From Paracyclopina nana (taxonomy: Eukaryota > Arthropoda > Copepoda > Cyclopoida > Cyclopettidae): 64,000 nucleotides of DNA. Positions 46,057 through 57,681 of the stretch are shown here, in pieces (the first letter of the stretch is position 1; every line of letters begins with the position of its first letter). The notes under the pieces are model-generated. The model saw only the letters and a list, made by a program, of their open reading frames with translations, was not told the origin of the DNA and made no database searches. Position numbers and translations under genes: made by a program. The stretch lies in assembly GCA_019096065.1 (NCBI GenBank), contig JAGUCH010000004.1, forward strand, positions 2,852,001 to 2,916,000. Direction: 5' to 3'.

Positions 46057-47653
46057 TGTGGCCTGATAATGAATGATAAACTTCAGCTTCGAGTACTTGC
46101 TCGTATCAACAATGATCAGCCATCTTGCTCCAGGACAACAAGCTCATTAGTAAAAGAGCAAGCATGGTCAAATAGGAGAGCAAGGCCGGCTGATTTAAAA
46201 GTCACTTTGAGCACAGGAGTAGTTTATGCTCTCAGAAGGTGAACACGAATGTGAAAGCTAAACTTGCATCGGCGGCCAAAAAAACAGTTCTTAGCACAAA
46301 CATTTAGAGCGAGGCGTAGAGGAGAGAACAACCTCTGATACAACTTACTCATCGCATTCATTACCGCAAACAAGAAAAAAAAACATTTTAAGACAACATC
46401 TGACTTTGTATTTGCATAGCAAAGCTATGTATAAGAAGCCATGTTGACAAAAACGCAATAATCATAAAATAATTCTATCCAAAAGTGCTTGGTCGCCGGA
46501 AGTGTCAACAAAGGACTTCCGGCGCCGCCATGACACTATATTCAAAATTAAGCAAAATATATCCTTAAAATACTCTTAGCGAAAACTCTACTGCACCTGA
46601 GTTCGGAAGAAAGGAGCAAGAATTAAGGTATATAGAGTCAACTAAAAGCACTACATACTCAAGCAAAACGTACCGAATTTGTGTATATAATAAGTATGGC
46701 TTGCGAGAGCTGCACCTTTCGACTTTCCTTGAGGAAAATTTCGAAAATCGAATGTCAAGGTCTCTTCTGGACCGTGAGCCTAGCCAAGTGCTACTGAAAC
46801 TTCCATTGGATGTTATCTACTCACGCGACCTTCACTTCGCCGTCGTCCCCCCTAGTCGCAATCCAGAAAGAAAGTCGGAAAGGCCCAAATCATGCACGGT
46901 GGCAGTGACTCATCTTGAACTGGAGTAAATGCATGCGAAAAGGCCCCCAACCACTGTGCAACCTTCGTGAAGGTCACTACGAAGGAAAAAGTTGTCGGGA
47001 AGTCCAAACATCGAAGTTTTATAGCTGTTGAGAGAAAGCCTGTCATGACTCAAAGTGTTTTTCAGGGATGGCATTTCCGCTAGAATAAACTATACTGGCA
47101 GCACAAGGAACTGCACAAAAGCCAGTGAAAATATTTAGAATATGAAAGTTACGTAAAATGTTTCCTTGGAAAAAATGAATGGCCGAGGTAGCAGCAGCTT
47201 ACATGAGAAAGCCATGCGTCGCAAGTAAGTTGTATATAGGCCTGTATTTCCATAGCTGTGGTAGCACATGTGATAATAATGACGTCGCTTTTTATGAATG
47301 GCTCAAGGTGCAGCGGCTAGCTTTTCCTGGAAATGCCGGTCGCCATGAAAAGTCATCTAAGTGGCACGGCATGCAAGTTTTTTGCGCCGAAAGCGCTGAT
47401 TTACAACTTACCATAAAAATCAACATAATTGTGCCATGACATCGACTTCATGACTCAATGCTTCTTCAAATAAGCGGAAGAAAAGGCTCTTGGTGGTCTC
47501 ATACTGAGAGAAATGCGGTTTATTCTCGTAAGATTGCATGAATCAATGCCAATAAGATATTATTAACAGTCCGTCTAGTTAACTAGCAATAATATGATTC
47601 AGCGCATTAGTAGCCAACACTGAATATAACACTAGATATCGGTGGCTTTTGCT
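46057..47653. other. Intergenic region without supported gene
   Basis: 1.6 kb between the 3' end of ARIP4 and the start of the disordered-protein gene. Plus-strand frames of 75 and 86 codons (46701-46928, 47179-47439) have no known domain and no supporting splice signals that I could see. Confidence 0.4.
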
Positions 47654-50600
47654 TCATTCATCTTCACCAGAACTGTGCAGTGTGACAATGTCTGGCTTTG
47701 AATCTGGAGACTTCCTTGATGACAGCGGCGACATTGACGCTGGCGAGGCTGCCATCGACGGAGATGACACAGACGCTGCAGGTGGAGCATGATGAATAGG
47801 CTTGAACGGCAACAACCCGTGGGGAACTTTGATTTTGACAATCTGATCGCGGAGCCTCAAATAGATGCCCTTCGGCGTCTTGATGAGCATCACTCTTTGG
47901 CCGGCTTTCAAGGGGATCGGAGTATGGTTTTTGGTCGGAATGACAATGTCCCTTGGGACGTAAACTTCTTGCAGCTTGACACCCTCTCGACGAGCAAGAG
48001 CTTCTAAAGGAAACTTTCCACTGCTGTTGCCACCTCCATTAGGATGCATGGGATATCTGGATCCGGAAGCCATTGGAGGCCTCGCATGCAGAGGCTGCGA
48101 GCTTGCAGGCATTGCACTGCCCATTCCATGGTAAACGGGGTGGGCTTTGGGTGGTGTGTTTGACAGAGGATCAAACTCGTCGTCATCAACGGGAGGAGGC
48201 TTCCAAGACTCCTTTCTACAGCCGATGTAGTTTTGAGACTTGGCAATCTCCTCCGGGCTCTTATGCAGCATTTTCTGCTGAGGGTAAAAAGCAGCGTACG
48301 AGGGCCTAGTGTACGAAATTTGAGCTGTCCTCTCCGCCTCGTACGATCGCTCGGCAATTCTCTTCTCAATCCTGGACAGCTTCTTCTCCTTTCTGTCTAT
48401 TAGCAGGCTCTCGTGGGTGAATGGGATAGTTGAAAGACAAATAGGGCCAAGTTCCGTGAGAACTTTGGCCAGGACGTGGTCCCCAAGTTGGCTGCATTTG
48501 CTGACAACCTCCTCTATGTTCCATTTGGTTTCTGGTAGCTCAAACATGAGGTCTTCTTCGTCCCATAAGCTATGTATGTCTTTGGTGCTGAGATAGTTGT
48601 CAGGATTGGCCTCATCCACCACTCGATCACTCATGCCTTGTTTGTTGATTTGCCGATCGTAGATCTTCTTCTCAAGACACTTGTCACTGACCAACCGATA
48701 AATGTAGCACGGTTTGGTCTGCCCATACCGATAGACACGGCACACAGCTTGGCTGTCATGACACGGGTTCCACGATGCGTCAAAAATAATCACTCGGTTG
48801 GCTCCCACGAGATTGATGCCGAGACTTCCAGCTCTAGTAGACACCAGAAACAGAGGTATTTTCAAAGCGTCAGCCTTATTAAAGGCATTCACAAGTCTGT
48901 CCCTCTCTCCAGAAGGTGTGGATCCATCGAGTCGAAAGTAGCTGGTGCCATTGATCCACTTTTCTCCAGATACTAAAAATACAACAAATGTGTCATACGT
49001 ACGGCGCACTTTTAGCAAAACGTCAAGTCAATTTCTCCGATTTCATACTCTACATTATGTTGTGCGCAAAGGAAATTTTCATCTGAAGTGGAATTTTTTA
49101 TATGAAGAGCATACCCGGAATCGTTCTTTGATGCAGGAAATCTTCAATGAGATCAAGGGTGAGAAGTGATTGACTGAAGAGCAACATTCTTTCGCCAACT
49201 TGGATGGTCTCTTCCAGCAGCTTGAAAAAGGCGACGAACTTGTTCGAGTTTTCTGCCAATCCAGTCTGATAATCGGCGAATAATCCATTTGCCTGCAAAT
49301 AATTTGACAAGATTGATGTGGAGAAAAACATCAATCATAAAAAAGGGACTAACCCAATCATAGCTGATTTCATCCTTTTTGACAGCCTCATTTCCCGCAG
49401 GGAAAGGATCAAAGCCTTGACCCTCGTTGTGCAGATTAGGACTAGTACCGTTTCCATTGGCAATCATGGGTAAGGCAGGGCTTGCTCCCAGCTGAAGTTG
49501 CTGTAGCATGTGCAAAGGCTGTTGAGAGCCAGGAGGAGCCTGATTGGATGGGTACATGGGCTGTTGCTGCATCTGCTCCGAGGCAGGCTGGAACACACTA
49601 TGAGGCTGCTGCTGTTGCTGGGCAGCAAACATTTCTTGATTCTGCTGCTGAAACCCCGGGAACTGCTGCTGCTGTTGACCAAATTGATGCTGGTTATACA
49701 TCTGGTTGCTGAGACCCTGATTTGCAAACATGTGCTCTTGATACTGAGGTGGAGGATAGTTGGGATACTGTTGCTGCTGCTGTTGGTAGCCGTCGTGCCG
49801 CTCTCGAAACTGCTGCTGCTGTTGTTGTTGCTGAAACTGCTGAAATTGCTGCTGTTGTTGTTGGTACTGAAACTGCTGTTGATGTTGAAGATACTGCTGC
49901 TGGAGATGGTGGTCGTATCCATTTCCATTCATAATGCCCTGAGGCACGCCTTCAAATCCATGCCCATTGTTAGTTGGCACGGTGGTTTCTTGCTTCATGG
50001 CATGATTTGAGTTGTTGGCAACATTGTTGTTGGCAGAGGCAGCAGCTGCAGCAGCAGCAGCGGTGGCTGCTTTTTTGCCCTTTGTTGTCCTCTTCCTGCC
50101 TGTCCCTCCCCCCTTTTTCGAAGTGGCCAATTCCTCAAGCTCCAAATCAAACTCCTCATTTGCCTCCTTCTTGCCTAAACGAAGTAAACATAATGAAATC
50201 GTGAGTAGACTAGCCAATTTTACGATCTTACGTAAGAAATTGCAGAGCACGTCGGGATGATTCCAGATCTTGCAACAGACAGCAAAAGCCTTGAGCGGAT
50301 TTGCCACACTTTTTTGAGCTAGTAGATTTTCGGTAAAAGTCGCATAGAGCTTTCGCTGAAATGGTGTCATTTTAACGAGCAATACGTGCTCGTACTTTGG
50401 AGGCAGATTCTTCCTCAGAACGCGATGGCTTCGTCGCTGCACAAAGCCCTTTAATTGAGTGTGCAGAACGTGAGCTCTGTGCATCATTAGCCTGACATCT
50501 CGAGGAGTCGAGTCCACGCACTGGCCGTTTTGGATTGGACGCTCGAACATGTTGGAGAACTCGGTTTTGGTGCCCAGATAATTGGGACGCACGAAATCCA

Positions 50601-52257
50601 CCATGCACCAATACTCCAGCAAATTGTTCTGTAGCGGATACCCAGTCAGGACGACTCGCCGCTTCGTTCGGATCGCCTTCAGCACTTGAGAAATTGAAGC
50701 GTGAGCATTTTTGATACGGTGGCCTTCGTCGCAAATCACCAAGTCTGGTCCCGGATCGATCAAATACTTTCGAATATCTGGAATTTTTAAGAGCATGCAC
50801 AATTAGCTTTGACCAAATTTTGAAGATGAGCCAGCCAACTTACCAACAAGAATGTCTTTTTCTTTGTCTTCCTCTTCAATATCAATACAGACGGGTTTCT
50901 TTGGAGCCTTTTTCTTCCTCTGTTGAGCTTTCGTTCCCGCCAGCAAACGGAATAGCTCGTAGCCTATGAGAAGGACTCCACCCTCATTACTCCAGTTAGT
51001 TATCACGGCCGACCTTTGAGCAATATTTTTCAACGAGTCACTCATGAGATGCACCTTGAACGGCTCGTGGGGCAGCCAATGCGCGAACTCGTTCACCCAA
51101 TTCTGAAGGGTGTTGATGGGCACAATGACCATGATGTGACGGCCTGAGGTAGCCCTCATGAACACGTCGCAGAAGGTAACGATCTGCAAGGTCTTGCCAA
51201 GGCCCATCGAGTGGGCTAAGATACAACCAAATCCTTGAGATTTCTCATACACGGACGGAGATTCAATGATGTTATCGTAGAGGAACCGCACTCCGCCAAT
51301 TTGATGCGGCTTGATGACACTTTGAACAGAGTCAGCCACGCACACAACTTGGTCCGGATTCTTCTCTGAAATGTTCACAACCACTTTGCCCTCGGCATTG
51401 GGCACGTTGAACCTGTCGTTGGTGTGCATTCCAGAGTTGTCGGGATCGTCCTCGTCGTCGTCCTCAACTTCAGACAGTATTTGAATGTCAGAACTGTCGC
51501 TCTCCTCCTCAGCAGCTTTTGGGGGAACTTTCACCTCGATGGACATCATTTCCGACGGGGGCATGCCGTTTATCACTACTTTTTGGGGCTTGATGACCTC
51601 CTCGTCAGAAGAAAGCTCTATCATTTGGCACTTTTCCTCTTCTTCGTCCAACTCCTCTTTTTTCACCTCCTCCTTGGTGGGCAAGCTAGGTAGACCCGAA
51701 GGGAAGTTTTCCTCATCAAACTCCTCTTCTTCACTTTTGACAATTCCCGACAGTTGCTGCAGCTCGAAATCCCGGAGGACTTCATTTGCAAAGGCGTCCC
51801 GTTGCGCTTGTTGCAGCCTCTGCAACCGAAGCTGTTCTTCAACCTAAGGAGTAGATGGATAATGTCATCCTGATTGACATTAAATATAACAATAATTGCT
51901 TACCAGAGCATTTTTAGTTGCTTCATCAAGTTTGTCCTCGGTCAACAGCGCTTTGATATTCCGCCTCTCAAAGGTCTTTTTGGAATCCTTTTTCTTTCGC
52001 TTCTTCTTCTCCGCTTTCTTGTCCCCTCCGCCATTTTCCTCGTCGGAGGTGACATCGTCAGCAGGTTTTTTCCTTTTCGCAACTTTTTTGGTACGTTTCT
52101 TCTTGACGGCCGCTGGCTTTTCTTCCAATGCCGTTAAGGAGTCTTTGGAATTCTGTAACGTCAACGCTTCATCATGGAAGCCGTTGCCCCGTTCGTCTGG
52201 AAGCTCTTCGTCATGCCTTTCATGGCTCGTCGAGGCTGCCTGGGGATAATCCATCAT
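47654..52257 (-). CDS. RAD54L2: ARIP4/RAD54L2, SNF2-family chromatin helicase
   Basis: DNA-dependent ATPase of the RAD54/ATRX branch, a steroid-receptor co-regulator. Six exons in phase: 52257-51904, 51843-50844, 50777-50232, 50174-49354, 49292-49115 and 48972-47654; 1405 residues (human about 1467). The N-terminus is basic and acidic (KKKRTKKVAKRKK), with SUMO-interaction-like MIELSSDEE near 193. Motif I HSMGLGKT is at 329-336, DEGH at 468-471 (the RAD54L2/ATRX form), and TGYPLQNN is motif III. Exon 4 is an inter-lobe insert rich in Gln. Lobe 2 resumes with YDW|ANGLFADY, LLFSQSLLTLDLIEDFL, RLDGSTPSGERD, STRAGSLGINLVGANRVI and CRVYRYGQTKPCYIYRL. All helicase motifs look intact. Two Met codons stand at the start (52257 and 52254). 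Confidence 0.95.
49560..49925 (-). repeat. Coding poly-Gln tract within ARIP4
   Basis: Dense CAG/CAA runs encode stretches of five to eight Gln broken by Phe, Tyr, His and Met. Next to it, GCA/GCG-type runs near 50045-50075 encode about ten Ala. Both lie in the insert between the two helicase lobes and are read in frame. Confidence 0.85.
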
Positions 52258-55200
52258 GGATAGCACTTAGTTCCGTCCCATAGCCTCAAAATACGAGATT
52301 TGCTCACTTTGCTTCAATAATATTCGTTGCTGCCAATTTATTATTACAAAACAGATCTTCGCTCAAAGGCGGACAGAGTTGCCAGACTCCAAAATGGCCC
52401 GAGTTCACAGGATTTGCCCCGTAATCGTTGAGGCCATGGCCTTTGAAGCACTCATTTCCTCGCCAATTGTCATGAGAAAGCTTGAGTTCTACTGTTTTTA
52501 TGCAATATTGGATGCACCTAAAAGTTACGTAACACTCAAGTGATTAGGTAACAACTTTAGCATGTTGTTGATTCCCGGAATAGATCGAGAGCGAAAGAGA
52601 GAAAAATAATTGTTCAGGCAGAAAATTCGTCACATGATCGCGCTGTAAACAAAATGCCTCTACAGAGCAATGGCCAACTCGTGAAGAAATTGTCGTATGA
52701 AAACGCACTTGCCATTCCCGACGAAGGTTATCTTGCAACACTTGGCAGTTTTTGCAATTTCGAGAAGGAAAAAATCCAATGGTAAATGATGCCTCTCAGG
52801 ACCCACTCTCTTTCAAACTGTTTGCAGAGAAAAAGAGGCCAAAACAGCCAAATTGATCCGGAAACCGCCATAGGCCTCCATTTTATGTAAAAAGCAAGCC
52901 GCAAGGTAACGAATATGTGAGCGCACTCATAGCCTGAACAACTATTTCTAGGGCATTTTTAAAAATTGAACACCTGAATTTGAATTGAGCTGATCATCTT
53001 TAATAAAATTCTATTCGAAATGTTAAAGAGTAAATGAAGTCAAAAAGTGTTTGGTTCTGTTTTAAGGCTCGTTGTCGGATTTTTGTTTGAATTTAGGTCA
53101 CTTTAGTCAGCCGTCCTTTGACGCAAGATCTGACGTATTTTACGAACTGATTCGCGTCTTTTAGGGCCTTTGCAATTGTTGAAAGATGAGGATTTCAGGA
53201 AAAGTACATTTTCCGCCAAATGGCAACAGTGAAGTATTCATCGTGTCCGCATTTTCAGACATCTTCTGTACAAAATTAAAACCATTGCGGAGTGGTTTGA
53301 TCCGATTGCCGCAGCTACAAGTTGCAGCTTGTCTCATTTTCTGAGCGGAGGAGAGCGCGCGTAGTTCGCTCATCAAAATTGGAATCAAAAACCACCATGA
53401 AGGGGGAAAATTTTGGCTAAAGTCTCCTTGGACCGCCGAGAGGTGCGAGAGGACCTCCAGTGTCGAGCATTCGAACGCGCTGCCAGCATCAACGTGCAAA
53501 TTGAAGTTGGCATTGGCGATCATGAGTTGGTTGCTGACCAAGGTCAAATCATGGTAAGTGAATCATGACTTTATTAAGGTAAATCGCTCGTAGCGTAGCA
53601 GTCTTGAAAAGTTGGTGACCGCCGTGTTTATTTGTTCAAGATCCAGCCTCTATGAACGAACGGCTGGGTAAAGGAGCTTGGGAGGCGGCCTTGCTCCCTT
53701 TTTCGCTTATCTTATCGAGAAAGTGCGCTTATTCTACATCACTGCTCCTTCTGCTCCAATCCAGCATTGTATTTTCGGATTGGCTCATGAGCGCTCGCAT
53801 CTTTTTTCCTCATCTTTGAGATCGCCTTCTCAACGGTTCCACCCTCTGTTTTGCACACAATGATAGAATGTTCGGGGTGTCTCAAAAGTGCTTCTATTTG
53901 TCAAGCCATGCATCTGCCCGTTATCAGAGGTAAGCCAGCTCTTTAGGCAAAGTCGAGATTATTCATGCATGCTTATTGACTAGAGAAAATCACCTTTATT
54001 TCCGCAAGAAAAATGTTGACCTTTTGCGATAAAGGAAGCCCATTTTAACTGTTATTATAAGGTTACCAAAAATTGGCCATTAGGCAGCCAATGCAATCTT
54101 AATATTTCAAGTCTGTGGGAGCTATTGCGAATTTCAACTGTTTATTGAGTCTAAAAGAAGGGAGACACATTTCCCTTGTAATCGAATGACGTATATGGCC
54201 TGCTTTTTCGTTGCTATTTGTCGATTCCCTCAGCTATTTATACCCGGGTGCGGAAATCTCTTCTCTAAGTTGTAGTTTGTTTTTTAAGCCGGCTATTTTT
54301 CCGCTAGCTCTCCCAATATTTCAACACGTCTCCCTCGGTCCATCACATCTTGTCAAATAGCTGTCATTTGCTTTTCGCTCCCACTCATTCATTTGCAAAT
54401 TAATTAGTAGATGTACGATTAATCCATCCTAAGTACTAAGTAAGTAGAGTGCATTTCCCAGCTAAGGAAGCATAAGTAGTAAGCTTATTAGTTCCCCGTT
54501 TCTATCTGAGGTGTTATGTTTCCTCGAAAAAAGTACGAGCCTGCTCTTGCATTATTATTTCGGCGTAAAAAAGTGCTTTGGAAGCAGGATCGCAGCTAAG
54601 CAGCATTGTTCGTTTTGAAAGAATTGTTGAAAAGTGGCCACTTCTGACATTGATGTACATCTTCACAGCAACATCAACGCGAACGCTGCTCTTTATAGAA
54701 AATCGATTTTTTGTAACATCATGCGCATCATGTGCATCATCATCACTTCGCTGCCCTTGCAAGCAATCATGATATGCTTGGGTCAAGATCGCATCAGAGC
54801 CGTCGGTGTGGCATCATAATGTGGTGTGTGCCTTGCCATTTTGTTCACCCATGCAAGATCGTCCTTGCTCGCAGTGCAATGCCGATTTTGCTCGGAGAAC
54901 GTGAAAAATAGAAAAGAGATCCTAGAAGACGACGCTGGAAGGCAAGTTTTCATTTTTAAAGAACGAAGTAAGGAGTGTCTTCATGCTGCGTGCTATTAAA
55001 ATTGTATGTATGCCGTCTTGTGCTTGCCACTGAACTACTAAAAGACGAAAAAGTAATGCTTTTGCAGATTGGTTTTCCGGACCGAAAAGTCGCTGCCTTA
55101 CAAATATGGCTACGAATATGCTGCGGCATTTGTCTCGCCAGTTTAGTTAATTTTGATGCCAGGCAGAGATGTGCCCCCCAATTAATCATTCTTTTGGAAG

Positions 55201-57681
55201 AAGGCAAGCAAGCCATTCCAAAAGGGAGCTTTTGTGATAAATTAGCCTGCAGTTTTCCTGCAATTGTCAGTAGAGTGTAGGAAGAGGCCTCAGCTAGGCT
55301 TTCATGAATAGAAGGGTTAGTTGCATAGGTCATCAAATATTTATTCTGGGCTCGTACCCAGTGGATGAGCGATTCAAATTCGGCCAACTTTAATAGCATC
55401 ATTGCTGCTGCAAGAAAAAAAAGTGCAAAAAAGCGCACAAAATTGCATACCAGCATCGCGGAAAAGAGGAGCGAAATCTTCCAAGCTGGGCGGAACAAAA
55501 TGCATCTGGTTTATATCGGCTTGCATCTTGTTAATTTCCTCCTGCTACAGCCGCGTAAATAAATCTTAGTCCTCGGTCCCGCCACCTTTTTTTGAAGGCT
55601 CGCCAAATTTCCTGTGTAGATTTCGAGTTTGTGGCAGATTATCCCTGAAGTTGCACACTTTCTAATTAATTATGAGAACCTTTGCATGCCGAAATCGATC
55701 TTTTTCTCATGACTCAAAGAAGAAAATGTTTCCCTCCTTTCTCCAATTTTCTACCTTCTGCTTGCTGATAGCAGCCAGCTCGAGCTAAAACAACAACAAC
55801 AACAAGTAATGACGTTGCCTCCTCTCCGCCTCTCCTTCTTGCCTCAGAGATTATGTACTGTGTGGTGATGAGGAGGGCCTATTATAATTCTGTTGGAGCG
55901 CAAGTTCTTGTAGAAAAGGCTTTCTGCTTGGCTAGCTGTTCAGAAGGTTCTTCTTTGATTAGAAATTGATGATCAAATAATAACTTCAGTTGAAAGCAGA
56001 GCCTGGCTGCTAGCGGATCCGAGTCGTTTAATTAACTGCGCAGTAATGTGGTGGCTTCAGTTTCGCGGTGTGTTCGGCGATATCGATATTGCCAGTGCAA
56101 ATTTTCCTCAAATCTGCAAAATGAATCGCGGGATCGCATAGAGTGCGAATCTTGTTATTTATGAATAGTTGCCGAAATATGAAAACTTTTTCGCTGCATA
56201 AATTACCGACGTTGGCATCGTTGAAAAGTTCGCGCGGATTAATTTGCGCTTTCATTCACTCTAAGTCACTCCAACTTTTGATTTTGCCTCCTCCTCCTCC
56301 TCTTCTCCTTTTAGGCTCGCTATCCTCACACACCCCTGAAAATGAGAGCCCATTATTACCTCTCGCGCAATGCAGTTTTAAGTGTAATGGGATTAAAATT
56401 GGCCGAACTTTTACGTTCTCGAGCAGGAGAGGGAGAATAATATGGTGTGTCCTTCAAATCAATCTTTTTCTAGCCGACGACCAACCATGCAAAGTGTGCG
56501 AGGGTCATTTAGCACCACTATATTTATAGCCGGACTAAAAAAAGCGCGCTTCGTGAATATCTGATCGAGCCATGTACTTTCAGAGATGGTTGGTTATACG
56601 GAATTAGGACTCGGAGGAGGAGGAGGTGCTAAAACAAAGCTAAAAAGGTTTCTTATGCCTCTGCACAACCCTGCTTGGCACGACGCATCTCCGGTTTTAC
56701 AGCGGAGCTGGAAAGTTCCGCAATGTTGACGTCATTTCAAAAGAGCTCGATGTGATATGTTTGCTCTTCTGGTTGTTGAGGTGGTTTATTTTCTCGCGCA
56801 CCATCATCAAGATTTGATGAAACTTCAACTCCTCCTCCTACTCAGCTCTGTGGGGACTTTGTCAATTGTTTGGAGTTTACTCATGAAACCATAGAAAATC
56901 AATCATGAAGCCGCATAAGGTCTGGAGCGGAGCGACGACGATCGAGCGACCTTCAGGCATTTTTGGAAAAACATGCGCGCATGCATGCTCAAATGCGCGT
57001 GAGTTTTACTCGAGACATGTTTGTACTGCGGCAGTTGGCTCGTCGTTGATGTGCAGGGGAGAAATCTATTTCTTCCCGCCTCTCCTCCACCAGCTAAAAT
57101 TGTTATGCATGAGATTCTCCTTGCTCACCGTTTGGGATCAATCATTTGCGCAGACACTCGTATATTATGCTACCAGCCTCTGGATCCTTGTTTGATGGGC
57201 AATCTAAAATGAGAGAAATTGAATTTGCGCAAACTGTCATTTGCAAGGGGGCTCGTTTCATGTGCAGCAGCAGCAGCAGCTGCTGAAAAGAGATTCGGCC
57301 GGCGAGTTCCTGCAAAATTGCGTATGTGCTAAGAGGTTTCATTCTACGACTGCCACTTCTCGCCATCATCGTTCCCATTGTGTGTGGAGAAGAAGGAGAA
57401 TCAAAAGGCTTTCTTCCGCCACCCAAGATCAATCACTTTCTGTGGCGGGCTAAGTGTGTGCTTAACTTTAAGTAGATGGTCACGTGCGGTTTTTGCTGAT
57501 TCGATTAGAGTGGAATGACTTTTAAGGTTTCCTCCCTTGTCAGCGCGTTAGTCGGTGTATAGCTTCTCGCCACTCAATTTCAATCCGCTGCTATTTCTTT
57601 TCAGGTGCTTCCTCATCATTTGACCACCACCACTCAATTTGTCGTAGATTCATCGTCACCGTAGTAGATTGAGCACCGACA
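52258..57681. other. 5.4-kb region without a convincing gene, upstream of the DGK
   Basis: Lies between the ARIP4 start and the first recognised DGK coding exon. A plus-strand ATG at 52654 opens 43 codons with a plausible GTAAAT donor and TTTGCAG acceptor 46 bases apart, but splicing gives an immediate stop. A strong donor (ATG|GTAAGTG) stands at 53551/53552 and could end a 5' exon of DGK. An acceptor (TTTCTTTTCAG) ends at 57604. Microsatellites: CAACAACAAC near 55791-55805 and (CAG)n near 57260-57275. The rest is probably regulatory or intronic. Confidence 0.4.
57260..57275 (+). repeat. Short (CAG)n tract
   Basis: About five CAG units in a row, not within a supported reading frame. Confidence 0.6.

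Noticed and set aside
49464-49928. Ser/Asn-rich minus-strand frame
   Set aside because: Frame-shifted reading of the same CAG/CAA repeats of ARIP4.
49510-50010. Long plus-strand frame rich in Leu
   Set aside because: Antisense shadow of the ARIP4 poly-Gln and poly-Ala coding exon.
52654-52785. 43-codon plus-strand frame with good start context and a possible 46-base intron
   Set aside because: Using the splice signals creates a stop at the join, no partner exon was found and no family is recognised. Noted only in the spacer entry.
53161-53547. 128-codon minus-strand frame
   Set aside because: Composition and lack of splice or poly(A) context look like chance; no family likeness.
54514-55498. 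Minus-strand frames of 90 and 180 codons
   Set aside because: No domain, no plausible splice partners; composition changes abruptly along the frame.
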